From positions 1,130,693 through 1,194,692 of the forward strand of contig NZ_CP076718.1 in NCBI RefSeq assembly GCF_011682235.2: a DNA stretch of 64,000 nt, read 5' to 3'. The translations under genes were made by a program, and so were the position numbers. Below the pieces are notes generated by a model. It was not told where the DNA came from, searched no databases, and saw nothing but the letters and a program-made list of their open reading frames with translations. Source of the stretch: Rhodocaloribacter litoris. Its GTDB lineage: Bacteria; Bacteroidota; Rhodothermia; Rhodothermales; ISCAR-4553. This document shows, piece by piece, positions 23,476 to 32,681 of this stretch (positions within the stretch are counted from its first letter, which is position 1; every line of letters begins with the position of its first letter).

Positions 23476-26400
23476 TCAGAACGTGTATCGCAGGCCGAGC
23501 TGCATGAACCAGCGCGAGCTGTAAAGACCGGAGTCTTTCGTCTCCGTCTTGAACAGGGCATCCTCGGTCGGCGTCAGGTCCGGGTCGAAGTCCAGGCTGT
23601 AGACGGGGGTGAAGTTCCCCGAGCCCGGCTCGCCCTGGAAGCCTTCGAACTCCAGCAGGCTGAAGTTGCCGATGCCGTTGTAGCGCACGCCCCAGTCGCT
23701 GTTGAGCAGGTTGGTGAAGTTGAAGATGTCGAGCGTGATCTCCAGCTTCTGGCGGCGCCCGCCGAGGTTGCCGAAGAGCTCCTGGGCGATCTTCAGGTCC
23801 ACCACGTGCTCGAAGGGCAGGCGGCTGCCGTTGCGCTCGGCGTAGGTGCCGCGGCGGCTGCGGAGGTAGTCGCTGCTCTCGATGAAGCGGTCGAGGGCGG
23901 CGGCGTCCTCGGCGCTGAGCCCGGCCAGTTCGCTGGCGCTGTTGGGCACGTACACGAGCGAGGAAGCGAAGCCGTCGCCGTCGCCGCGCAGGTTCTGGCT
24001 GTTGGCGATCGTGTAGGAGAAGGGCCGCCCGCTCTCACCCGTGTAGAAGAGCGAGAACGTGGTGCCCAGGTTGTTCATGAACTCGACCCGGTAGGAGACC
24101 GAGGCCAGGACGCGGTGCCCGATGGAGAAGTCGGAGCGCGTCAGGTCCAGGTCGTTGAGGCCGTTGACGTTCTCCATGCTGTTCCAGAGCGAGTTGATCT
24201 GCGACGAGGTGCCGTCGTTGACGGCCCAGGCATCGCCGTAGGTGTAGGCCACGTTCAGCGCCAGCTGGTCCGTGTCGTTGAGCAGCCGGCGGAACAGGCG
24301 CTGCACCTGGGCCGTGACGTCGTACGTGTACCCCTCGCTCGTGGTGCCGACGCGGTGGATGGCCGTGTAGCGCGGGTCGATTGCCACGTCATCGCCGGCA
24401 TAGACCGGGCGGTTGTCCGGCCCGTCGAGACGGCGGATGGCGGCCGGGTTCAGGTTCACGTTCGTGACCAGGATGTTGCTGAGCGTTTTCGTGTACTGGC
24501 CTTCGAGCGTGGCCACCCAGCCGCCGGGCAGCTCGTAGTCCAGCCCCAGGCTGGTGCGCAGCACGCGCGGGTAGCGGAAGTCTTTCTCGAAGATCTCCAG
24601 GCGCCCGCTCGGGATCAGGTTCGTGGCGCCGAAGTCCTCGCCGTCGAGGGCGTTCTGCACGTCGGGCACGAAGGGGATCGGCTCGCCGTTGGGCAGCCTG
24701 CCGGTGAAGACACGCACCTCGCCCGTGTTCGTCCCGTTGTTGAGGAACATGCCGCCGGGCCAGACGAAGGGCACGCGGCCGGTGAAGATGCCGATACCGC
24801 CGCGCAGCTGGGCCTGCCGCTCACCGGGCAGGTCGTAGTTGAACCCGAGGCGGGGCGAGAGGTAGACGGCCGCCGGCGGCGTCTTGCCCGGCGCGGCGCC
24901 CTTGAGGTCGATGCCCGCCGCCTCCAGGGCCGGGATCGTCGTGTCGAAGACGTCCGGTGCGAAGCGTGGCTTCGTGGTGATCTTCGGGATGTCCGCCCGC
25001 AGGCCGGCCGTGACGCGGAGCCGGTCGTTCACCTGGAACTCGTCCTGCACGAAGAGGCCGAGCTGGAAGGCCTTGAAGGCCCCGATGGCCTTCGAGCCGT
25101 CGCCGGCCACGCCGTCCACGAGCGAGAAGCCGCGGCGGAACTCGGCCGGTGACGCCGGGTCGACGGCCGGGTTGTTGACCGCTTCGAGCGACTGCAGGAA
25201 GTCGTCCAGGCTCCGGTAGCGGTAGAAGCCGAAGTTGCGGGGGATGAACAGGTTGCCGATGTCGTAGAACTCGTTGTGCGTGCCGAAGGTGAGCGTGTGC
25301 CGCCCCCGGAACCAGTTGAACGTGTTCGTGACGGTGAAGATGTCCTGCTCGAGCAGGTTGGCCGTCGAGAACTGCTCCGAGCCGAGGAAGATGCGCCCGG
25401 CGCCGTCGTCGATCTGCACGAAGGGGAACGGATCCCCGGCGAAGCCGCGGTCGTCGCGGACGCGCGTGTAGCCCAGGATCAGCTTGTTGGCGAAGCGGCT
25501 CCCGAAGGTGCTGTTGAGCTCGACGGCCGTCGAGTGCGTCGTGTTCGGGAAGACCTCGGCGTTGTTGGAGAAGTTGATGGCCGAGGCGCCGCTCTGGAAG
25601 GCGTCCACGTTGTCGGAGTGCGAGTAGCTGTGCCGGGCGCTGAGCTTGTGGTGCTGGCTGATGTTCCAGTCGAGCTTGACCAGGAGCTTGTCGTCGTCCA
25701 GTTTCGAGGCCTTGTCGCCGAAGTCGCCCGGGTCGTAACCGACGGCGAGCAAAGCCTGCCGCAGCTCCCCGAGCCGGCCGGCCGAGTTACCTGCGTAGGT
25801 GACCTCGAAGGGCTGCGGCGTCTCCGAGCGCAGGATCTCGCCGTTGACGAAGAAGAACAGCTTGTTCCGGACGATGGGTCCGCCGACGCGGAAGCCGTAG
25901 CGGTTGTTCGAGAAGTCCGGCAGGCGTTCCCGCGGGCCGTCTCCGGCCAGGTTCACCGGGGTCTTGCCGGCCAGGCTTTCATTGCGGAGGAAGTAGTAGG
26001 CCGAGCCCTCGAACCGGTTCGTGCCGCTGCGGGTGATGGCGTTGATCGAGCCGCCGGTGAAGCCGCTCTGCGTCACGTCGTAGGGCGAGAGGTTGATGCG
26101 GAACTCCTCGATGGCGTCGATGGAGATGGGCGTGGCGCCCGTCTGCCCGCCGTTGGTGCCCTGGGCCGAGAGGCCGAAGACGTCGTTGTTGATGGCCCCG
26201 TCGATGTAGATGGCGTTGTAGCGGTTGTTCTGGCCGGCGATGGAGACGGCCGGGCCGTCGTCGTCGTCGTTCTCGACGTAGGCCTGCGGCGTCAGGCGCA
26301 CGAAGTCGGCCAGGTCCCGCCCGACGGTCGGGGTCCGCTGGATCTGCTCCTCATCGACGGTGGCCCCGACCCCCGTGCGCTCGGCGTCGAAGAGGCCCCG

Positions 26401-26787
26401 GTTGGCCACGACCTGCACTTCTTCCAGCTCCACGGCACTCTCGGCGAGCCGGACGTCGAGCCGGAACGTCTCGCCGAGGGCAAGCAGGATGCCTTCGCGC
26501 ACGAAATCGTCGAAGCCGACGAACGTGACGGTGACCCGGTAAGGCCCCCCCACCCGCAGGTTGCGCAGGTTGTACGTCCCGTCGGTGCCGGCGGCGGTGC
26601 CGTACTCGGTGCCCGAGGGCAGGTGCACGGCGATCACGTTGGCGCCGGGCAGGGGCTCGCCGGCGTCGTCCGTCACCACGCCGCGCATCGACGCGGTCGT
26701 CACGCCCTGACCGAGCGCCGTGCCGGGCACGAGCACCAACAGACCGGCAAGGAACAACCCTTTTATGGCTTGGAGTCGCATTGTCAT
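23476..26787 (-). CDS. TonB-dependent outer-membrane receptor with carboxypeptidase-like N-domain (Oar-like)
   Basis: This is an outer-membrane transporter or surface protein of 1103 residues. It has a signal peptide (hydrophobic run about residues 10-24, cleavage near TALGQ), a carboxypeptidase-regulatory-like domain (about 30-115, with MRGVVTDDAGEPLPGANV), a plug domain (about 120-260, with NRYNAIYIDGAINNDVFG and GFTGGSINAITRSGTN), and a long beta-barrel ending in the aromatic LGLRYTF expected for BAM-inserted barrels. The plug text resembles Oar-type proteins rather than SusC: no SusC-type N-terminal TonB box pattern and no susD neighbour are seen. It stands alone on its strand between a terminator and a divergent enoyl-CoA hydratase gene. 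A second ATG two codons later (26781) is equally possible. The substrate is unknown. Confidence 0.9.
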   Translation of the reverse strand: MTMRLQAIKGLFLAGLLVLVPGTALGQGVTTASMRGVVTDDAGEPLPGANVIAVHLPSGTEYGTAAGTDGTYNLRNLRVGGPYRVTVTFVGFDDFVREGILLALGETFRLDVRLAESAVELEEVQVVANRGLFDAERTGVGATVDEEQIQRTPTVGRDLADFVRLTPQAYVENDDDDGPAVSIAGQNNRYNAIYIDGAINNDVFGLSAQGTNGGQTGATPISIDAIEEFRINLSPYDVTQSGFTGGSINAITRSGTNRFEGSAYYFLRNESLAGKTPVNLAGDGPRERLPDFSNNRYGFRVGGPIVRNKLFFFVNGEILRSETPQPFEVTYAGNSAGRLGELRQALLAVGYDPGDFGDKASKLDDDKLLVKLDWNISQHHKLSARHSYSHSDNVDAFQSGASAINFSNNAEVFPNTTHSTAVELNSTFGSRFANKLILGYTRVRDDRGFAGDPFPFVQIDDGAGRIFLGSEQFSTANLLEQDIFTVTNTFNWFRGRHTLTFGTHNEFYDIGNLFIPRNFGFYRYRSLDDFLQSLEAVNNPAVDPASPAEFRRGFSLVDGVAGDGSKAIGAFKAFQLGLFVQDEFQVNDRLRVTAGLRADIPKITTKPRFAPDVFDTTIPALEAAGIDLKGAAPGKTPPAAVYLSPRLGFNYDLPGERQAQLRGGIGIFTGRVPFVWPGGMFLNNGTNTGEVRVFTGRLPNGEPIPFVPDVQNALDGEDFGATNLIPSGRLEIFEKDFRYPRVLRTSLGLDYELPGGWVATLEGQYTKTLSNILVTNVNLNPAAIRRLDGPDNRPVYAGDDVAIDPRYTAIHRVGTTSEGYTYDVTAQVQRLFRRLLNDTDQLALNVAYTYGDAWAVNDGTSSQINSLWNSMENVNGLNDLDLTRSDFSIGHRVLASVSYRVEFMNNLGTTFSLFYTGESGRPFSYTIANSQNLRGDGDGFASSLVYVPNSASELAGLSAEDAAALDRFIESSDYLRSRRGTYAERNGSRLPFEHVVDLKIAQELFGNLGGRRQKLEITLDIFNFTNLLNSDWGVRYNGIGNFSLLEFEGFQGEPGSGNFTPVYSLDFDPDLTPTEDALFKTETKDSGLYSSRWFMQLGLRYTF

Positions 26788-27201
26788 GATCCTCGAGTTG
26801 GTGGATAGAACCGAAGCAGATCAGAGGGTAACTCAAGGGAGCAGGCGGAAAACAAACCGGGCAAACACGGCGCCCGGAAAGCCACCTGCGTCACCCCGCA
26901 CTGCCGGGTACCAAATTTAATACGATTCACCTTCCCGTCCGTCGAAGAAACGGTGCATTACAGAAGCATAATCTGACGAAAAACGGGAAGAATCAACGAA
27001 CTGTCCCGATCGTCGCACCCGCCTCGAGCACACGTACCGCAGGTGGTCGCCGGAAGGAAGCCGCCGGTGATGCACGGTTGCCGAAACCGCCGGCCCGCCG
27101 TGCCCTATCCACGGGCTTTCCATCCTGCCGCCTTCCCATCCGCATCGAAACGGCCTATATTCTCCCCGCGAGGATGCCCGTTCCACAACCCGTATGCGGC
27201 C
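26788..27201. promoter_or_regulatory. Divergent intergenic region between the receptor and enoyl-CoA hydratase genes
   Basis: This 414-base gap has no convincing gene. It holds the AT-rich stretch expected for promoters (26910-27000). On the minus strand TAAATTTG (26919-26912) matches the Bacteroidota -7 form TAnnTTTG, about 125 bases before the receptor start, but the matching TTTG upstream element is not at the right distance. No promoter for the hydratase gene is assigned. Confidence 0.35.
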
Positions 27202-27993
27202 GTGACCGACCTGTCTTCTTCTTTTTCCCTGACCACACTCCTTCTGGAGGTGGACGAGCAGGGCATTGCCCTGTGCACGTTCAACCGCCCCGAGGTGCGG
27301 AACGCGCTCAACGAGACGATGGTCGGCGAGGTGCGGCGGGTGCTCGACGCGCTGGCCGCCCGGGACGACGTGCGGGCGCTGATCTTCACCGGCGCGGGCG
27401 GCGAGGCCTTCGTCAGCGGCGCCGACATCGCCGAGCTGCGCGAGCGGGGGCGCACCGAGGCGCTGCGACGCATCAACAACAGCCTGTTCCGCGCGATCGA
27501 GCAGTTCCCCGCTCCCACCATCGCCGCCATCCGGGGGTGGGCGCTGGGCGGCGGCTGCGAGCTGGCAATGGCGTGCGACCTGCGCGTGGCCGGCGAGGGG
27601 GCCCGGCTCGGACAGCCCGAGGTGCGGCTGGGCATCATCCCCGGCGCGGGCGCCACGTACCGCCTGCCCCGCCTCGTCGGCCCGGGCAAGGCCCGCGAGC
27701 TCATCTTCACCGGCCGCCTTGTCGACGCTCCGGAAGCGCTTTCGATCGGGCTCGTCAACCGGGTGGTGCCGGACGACGAGGTGGTGGAGGCCGCCCGCAC
27801 CCTGGCCGCCGAGATCGCCCGCAACAGCCCGCTGGCCGTCCGCTTCGCCAAGACGGCGCTCAACGCCGCGGCCGAGATGAGCACCGACGCCGCCCTGGCC
27901 CTGGAGACGACCCTCCAGGCCGTGCTCTTCGAAGACGAGGAAAAATACCGCCGCATGACGGCCTTCCTCGAACGAAAGAAGTCGAAAAAATGA
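27202..27993 (+). CDS. Enoyl-CoA hydratase/isomerase family protein
   Basis: This is a crotonase-fold enzyme of 263 residues that adds water to (or isomerises) enoyl-CoA in beta-oxidation-like pathways. The oxyanion-hole segments are visible as FVSGADIAEL and GWALGGGCELAMACD. The two glutamates expected of active hydratases are present, in GGGCELAM and in the PEVRLGIIPGAGATYRLPR region. The C-terminal helices (SPLAVRFAKTALN) are typical. I chose the GTG at 27202 (MTDLSSSFSL) because it gives the family length; earlier in-frame starts add a basic, low-complexity leader. The exact pathway cannot be fixed, and branched-chain or fatty-acid degradation would fit the 2-oxo acid dehydrogenase genes downstream. 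The IS110 element lies between this gene and those genes. Confidence 0.9.
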   Translation: MTDLSSSFSLTTLLLEVDEQGIALCTFNRPEVRNALNETMVGEVRRVLDALAARDDVRALIFTGAGGEAFVSGADIAELRERGRTEALRRINNSLFRAIEQFPAPTIAAIRGWALGGGCELAMACDLRVAGEGARLGQPEVRLGIIPGAGATYRLPRLVGPGKARELIFTGRLVDAPEALSIGLVNRVVPDDEVVEAARTLAAEIARNSPLAVRFAKTALNAAAEMSTDAALALETTLQAVLFEDEEKYRRMTAFLERKKSKK

Positions 27994-28010
27994 GTTTTAC
28001 GTGGTGTGTC

Positions 28011-28068
28011 CTGAGGGGACGGATTTTGGGCCACGAAGACACGAAGGCACAAAGGGGCTGCCCCTCAG
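28011..28068. repeat. CACGAAGR octamer repeats inside a CTGAGGGG/CCCCTCAG inverted repeat
   Basis: Three octamers CACGAAGA, CACGAAGG and CACAAAGG (28032-28055) lie between inverted copies of CTGAGGGG (28011-28018) and CCCCTCAG (28061-28068). A small hairpin GGGG-CTG-CCCC sits at the right side. The stretch is just after the hydratase stop and just left of the IS110 insertion. It may serve as that gene's terminator, although no T-run follows. Confidence 0.55.
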
Positions 28069-28081
28069 AAGCGCAATCTTA

Positions 28082-28087
28082 TATCTT
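28082..28087 (+). promoter_or_regulatory. -10 half of the IS110 circle-junction promoter
   Basis: TATCTT lies 6 bases before G28094, the first base of the bridge RNA stem. In the integrated form no -35 exists 17 bases upstream (the region reads CTGCCC). In a joined circle it would lie 17 bases after TTGACT of the right end. Confidence 0.6.
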
Positions 28088-28093
28088 GCCTAT

Positions 28094-28240
28094 GGTGCAG
28101 CAGTTCGTGTCAATCGAGGTCTCCGAGGCCGTATTGCAGCAGGAACGCTGCACCCCGTTCTGTGACAGAACCCGAACCGTTGACTGAGCCGGTCCGGGCG
28201 CTGCCCCCCGAGCTCGCATGCCCTAAGGCTGGGTCCGTCA
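28094..28240 (+). ncRNA. IS110 bridge RNA with target- and donor-binding loops
   Basis: The leader folds as expected for a bridge RNA. Loop 1: stem 28094-28106 with 28143-28154 (GGTGCAGC-A-GTTC against GAAC-GCTGCACC) encloses the left target guide CAATC (28111-28115), a small hairpin (28118-28130) and the right target guide ATTGCAG (28133-28139), which is the exact complement of the right target CTGCAAT. A linker hairpin follows (GTTCTG-TGA-CAGAAC). Loop 2: ACCC (28170-28173) pairs with GGGT (28231-28234) around the left donor guide ACCGTTG (28176-28182), identical to the last 7 bases of the element before the CT core, and the right donor guide TAAG (28224-28227), complementary to CTTA at the left end. 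The 3' end is not defined and could reach the transposase start at 28275. Confidence 0.85.
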
Positions 28241-28268
28241 CGCCTACCCTCTTCACCCTGCATGCTGA

Positions 28269-29209
<941 letters not shown>

Positions 29210-29222
29210 CTCAAGACCGTTG

Positions 29223-29250
29223 CTGCAATCTGCAATTTGCAATCTTCAAT
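29223..29250. repeat. Heptamer array (CTGCAAT-type), interrupted by the IS110 element
   Basis: Four heptamers, CTGCAAT, CTGCAAT, TTGCAAT and CTTCAAT, follow the right end of the IS. A fifth unit, GCGCAAT, stands at 28071-28077 before the left end. The array is intergenic, 11 bases before the E1 gene start, and is the sequence matched by the target guides of the bridge RNA. Confidence 0.85.
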
Positions 29251-29261
29251 CCAGGATTGAT

Positions 29262-31370
29262 ATGTCTGACCGCCGACAGCCGGTAACCGCCCGCCCCGCT
29301 TCCTCGGACCTTTCCGCCTTCGACTGGCGGCGGGTGGCCTACCTGGTGCTGGCCTCGCGCCTGATCGACGAGATCGAGGAGACGCGCCTGGTGCCCGAGC
29401 GGAAGGTGCTCTACCAGTTCTCCGCGCGCGGGCACGACGTGCCGCAGGTGCTGCTGGGCAGCCTGCTGACGCACCCGAAGGACGGCGTCGGCGCGTACTA
29501 CCGCTCCCGCCCGCTGCTGCTGACGCTGGGGCTGAGCCTGGAGGACGCCTTCGCCTCGCCGATGGGCAAGTCCGGCGGCTTCAGCGACGGGCGCGACATC
29601 GGGGTGGTGTGCAACCTGCCGGGGCGGGACGGCCCCACCGTGCTGCCCATGGCCGGCGACGTCGGCTCGCAGTTCACGCCGGCGGCCGGGTGGGCGCAGG
29701 CCCTCCGCTACCGCCGCGACGTGCTGGGCGAAGCCGCCTACGACGGCGCCCTGGCCGTGGCCCACAGCGGCGAGGGAGCCGTGGCCACGAACGGCTTCTG
29801 GTCCGCCCTCACGATGGCCACCACGCTGCGCCTCCCCCTCCTCTTCTATGTGGAGGACAACGGCTACGGCATCTCGGTCCCCTCGCACCTGCAGACGCCC
29901 GGCGGCAACATCGTTGAGAACCTCCGGTCGTTCAAGCACCTCCGCCTCTTCGACGGCGACGGCACCGACCCGGCCGGGGCGGCGTCGCTGCTCCAGGAGG
30001 CCGTCGGCGTGGTGCGTGCCGGCGAGGGGCCGGCCCTGCTGCGCCTGACCGTCCCGCGCCTCTCGGGCCACTCCGGGCAGGACAACCAGGCCTACAAGCC
30101 GCCCGAGCGCCTCGAAGCCGAGCGGGCCGCCGACCCGCTACCGAAGCTCCGCGCCTTCCTCGTGCCCGACCACCTCAGCCCCGACGCATGGGACGCCCTC
30201 GAAGCCGAGGTGCGCCGCGACGTGGAAGCGGCCCTGGAGGCCGCCCTCGCCCGGCCCGATCCGGACCCCGCCGCCGTCACCCGCTATGTCTTCGCCGAGA
30301 CGAAGCCCGACGGCACGCTCGACGTGCAGCAGGCCGGCGGGCTCGCCCCCGAGGGGGTCGCCTTCCCCGAAGGCACCGACCGGCCCGACCCCGAGCCGTC
30401 GCGGACCAACATGATCACCGCCATCCGGCGCACGCTGGAGCACGAGCTGCGCGTCAACCCGCGCCTGCTCATCTTCGGCGAAGACGTGGGGCCCAAGGGC
30501 GGCGTGCACACCGCCACGATGGGCCTGCAGGAGGCCTTCGGCGAGGCCCGCGTGTTCGACACCAGCCTCTCAGAAGAAGGCATCGTCGGGCGCGCCGTGG
30601 GGATGGCGCTGGCCGGGCTGATGCCGGTAGCCGAGATCCAGTTCCGCAAGTACGCCGACCCGGCCACCGAGCAGCTCAACAACTGCGGCACCATCCGCTG
30701 GCGCACGGCCAACCGCTTCGCCGCGCCTATCGTGGTGCGGATGCCCGGCGGCTTCGCCAAGGTGGGCGACCCCTGGCACAGCGTCACCGACGAGGTGCGG
30801 TTCGTCCACGCCGTCGGCTGGCAGGTGGCTTTCCCCTCGAACGCCGAGGACGCCGTGGGGCTGCTCCGCGCCGCCATGCGGTCGCACAACCCCACCATCT
30901 TCTTCGAGCACCGGCTGCTGCTGGACCACCCCTCGGCCCGCCGCCCCTACCCCGGCGACGACTATGTCCTCCCCTTCGGGCGGGCGCGGCTCGTCCGGAG
31001 CGGCGCGGCCCTCACGGTGGTCACCTGGGGTGCGATGGTCGACCGCTGCGAGCGGGCCGCCAGGGCCGCCGGCGTCGACGCCGAGATCCTCGACCTGCGC
31101 ACCCTGCGGCCGTGGGACCGCGACGCCGTGCTGGCCTCCGTGCGCAAGACCAAGCGGTGCCTCGTCGTCCACGAAGACGCCCTCACCGCCGGCTTCGGCG
31201 CCGAGATCGCCGCCACGCTCGTGCGCGAGGCGTTCTTCGACCTCGACGCCCCCATCGAGCGCCTGGCCGTGCCCGACATCCCCATCCCGTACAACCTCGG
31301 CCTCCTGGCCGCCACGGTCCCCGGCGTCGACCAGATCGCCGAGAAGATGCACGACCTGGTCACGTTCTGA
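29262..31370 (+). CDS. 2-oxo acid dehydrogenase E1, fused alpha and beta subunits
   Basis: This 702-residue fusion combines both halves of a thiamine-diphosphate E1 that decarboxylates branched-chain or related 2-oxo acids and loads the acyl group onto lipoyl-E2. The alpha half (about 1-370) has the diphosphate-binding pattern GEGAVATNGFW ... EDNGYGISVP. The beta half (about 385-702) has LLIFGEDVGPKGG, EEGIVGRAVGMALAG and the C-terminal transketolase-like segment RCLVVHEDALTAGFGAEIAA. Alpha and beta are separate proteins in most bacteria; fused forms are known. The ATG at 29262 was chosen because the earlier in-frame start at 29220 would translate the heptamer repeats. The E2 gene follows after 35 bases. 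No E3 gene is in the window. The IS110 insertion ends 39 bases upstream and may separate this gene from its old promoter. Confidence 0.92.
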   Translation: MSDRRQPVTARPASSDLSAFDWRRVAYLVLASRLIDEIEETRLVPERKVLYQFSARGHDVPQVLLGSLLTHPKDGVGAYYRSRPLLLTLGLSLEDAFASPMGKSGGFSDGRDIGVVCNLPGRDGPTVLPMAGDVGSQFTPAAGWAQALRYRRDVLGEAAYDGALAVAHSGEGAVATNGFWSALTMATTLRLPLLFYVEDNGYGISVPSHLQTPGGNIVENLRSFKHLRLFDGDGTDPAGAASLLQEAVGVVRAGEGPALLRLTVPRLSGHSGQDNQAYKPPERLEAERAADPLPKLRAFLVPDHLSPDAWDALEAEVRRDVEAALEAALARPDPDPAAVTRYVFAETKPDGTLDVQQAGGLAPEGVAFPEGTDRPDPEPSRTNMITAIRRTLEHELRVNPRLLIFGEDVGPKGGVHTATMGLQEAFGEARVFDTSLSEEGIVGRAVGMALAGLMPVAEIQFRKYADPATEQLNNCGTIRWRTANRFAAPIVVRMPGGFAKVGDPWHSVTDEVRFVHAVGWQVAFPSNAEDAVGLLRAAMRSHNPTIFFEHRLLLDHPSARRPYPGDDYVLPFGRARLVRSGAALTVVTWGAMVDRCERAARAAGVDAEILDLRTLRPWDRDAVLASVRKTKRCLVVHEDALTAGFGAEIAATLVREAFFDLDAPIERLAVPDIPIPYNLGLLAATVPGVDQIAEKMHDLVTF

Positions 31371-31405
31371 CGCCGCCCCCCGAAACGCCGCCGTACGCAA
31401 GCCCT

Positions 31406-32608
31406 ATGATCGACATCGTCATGCCGCCGTCCGAGGAGGCCGTCGAGGCCGTGGTGCTCACCTGGTACAAACAGCCCGGGGAGACCGTGGAGGCGCACGA
31501 GCCCCTCCTGGAGCTGAGCACCGACAAGGTGACGATGGAGGTGCCCGCGCCGGCTTCGGGCGTCCTCCGTGAGATCCTCAAGCACGAGAACGACCCGGTG
31601 CGCCCGGGCGAGGTGCTCGGCCGCCTGGACCCCAACGGCGCCGGCGAGGCCCCGGCCGAAGCCGTCTCCGGCGCCCCGGCCGACGCCGCCCCCACACCGG
31701 CCGACGCCGGCACGCCCGACCGGCGGACGCGGCTGAGTCCCCTCGTCAAGCGGATGCTCCAGGAGCACGACCTCGACCCCGCGCAGATCCCGGGCACCGG
31801 CCGCGGCGGCCGCATCACCCACCGGGACGTGAAGGCGTACCTCGAGCGCCAGACCGCCGAGGCGGCTACCCCGCCTCCGGCTCCGGCGCCCGCCGGCCCC
31901 ATCCCCAGCCGCCGCGTGCCGCATTCGCACATGCGCCGCCGCATCGCCGACCATATGGTCGAGAGCATGCTGCGCACCGCCCCGCACGTGACGGCCGTCT
32001 TCGAGGCCGACCTGTCGGCCATCGTCCACCACCGGAAACGCCACAAAGACGCCTTCGCCGCCCGGGGCGTCCGCCTCACCTACACCGCCTACTTCGTCCG
32101 CGCCGCCGTGGAGGCCCTGCAGGAGGTGCCCGAGGTCAACAGCCGCTGGCACGACGACGCCCTCGAGATCTTCGAGGACATGAACATCGGCGTCGCCACG
32201 GCGCTGGGGCGCGAGGGGCTGATCGTGCCGGTGATCCACCGCGCCCAGTTGCTCGGCCTCTTCGGCATCGCCGCACGCCTGCAGGAGCTGACCGAAAAGG
32301 CGCGCGCCGGCAAGCTGCTCCCCGACGACGTGCAGCGCGGCACCTTCACCCTCACCAACCACGGCGTCAGCGGCAGCCTCATCGCCACCCCCATCATCCA
32401 CCAGCCCCAGTCCGCCATCCTGGGCATCGGCAAGATGGAGAAGCGCATCAAGGTGCGGGAGGAGCACGGGCGGGACGTGATCGACATCGCCCCCCGCGCC
32501 TACGTCACCCTCACCATCGACCACCGCGCCCTCGACGGCTACACCGCCAACCTGTTCCTCTCGAAATTCGTCGAGGTCCTCGAGCGCTGGCCGGAGGAGA
32601 AGGTATGA
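31406..32608 (+). CDS. Dihydrolipoamide acyltransferase, E2 of a 2-oxo acid dehydrogenase complex
   Basis: This 400-residue core subunit takes the acyl group from E1 on a lipoyl arm and passes it to CoA. One lipoyl domain (about 1-76) carries the modified lysine in STDKVTMEV. A linker rich in Ala and Pro follows, then a peripheral subunit-binding domain (about 108-145, with LSPLVKRMLQEHDLD and GTGRGGRITHRDV), a second Ala/Pro linker, and the catalytic domain with the active-site motif DHRALDG near the C-terminus. It lies in the same transcription direction as the fused E1 and is almost certainly cotranscribed. Whether the complex acts on branched-chain 2-oxo acids, pyruvate or acetoin cannot be decided from sequence alone; the fused E1 favours the branched-chain type. 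Confidence 0.93.
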   Translation: MIDIVMPPSEEAVEAVVLTWYKQPGETVEAHEPLLELSTDKVTMEVPAPASGVLREILKHENDPVRPGEVLGRLDPNGAGEAPAEAVSGAPADAAPTPADAGTPDRRTRLSPLVKRMLQEHDLDPAQIPGTGRGGRITHRDVKAYLERQTAEAATPPPAPAPAGPIPSRRVPHSHMRRRIADHMVESMLRTAPHVTAVFEADLSAIVHHRKRHKDAFAARGVRLTYTAYFVRAAVEALQEVPEVNSRWHDDALEIFEDMNIGVATALGREGLIVPVIHRAQLLGLFGIAARLQELTEKARAGKLLPDDVQRGTFTLTNHGVSGSLIATPIIHQPQSAILGIGKMEKRIKVREEHGRDVIDIAPRAYVTLTIDHRALDGYTANLFLSKFVEVLERWPEEKV

Positions 32609-32610
32609 TC

Positions 32611-32666
32611 CGTTGCACGTTGCACGTTAATCGTTGCACGTTGCACGTTAATCGTTGAACGTTATC
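32611..32666. repeat. Heptamer array, CGTTNNN type, eight units
   Basis: The units are CGTTGCA, CGTTGCA, CGTTAAT, then the same three again (a perfect 21-bp duplication), then CGTTGAA and CGTTATC. The array starts 2 bases after the E2 stop and ends 15 bases before the start of the next gene. It is a second 7-bp-period array, related in core (TTGCA) but not identical to the one hit by the IS110 element. Confidence 0.9.
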
Positions 32667-32681
32667 AACCCGACCATCCGC

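Noticed and set aside
29223-32666. Heptamer arrays as CRISPR repeats
   Set aside because: Units are 7 bases, contiguous and without spacers, and no cas genes are present.
32655-32681. Earlier TTG start for the Rossmann protein
   Set aside because: It lies within the CGTTNNN repeat array; the ATG at 32682 places the nucleotide-binding motif at the normal distance.
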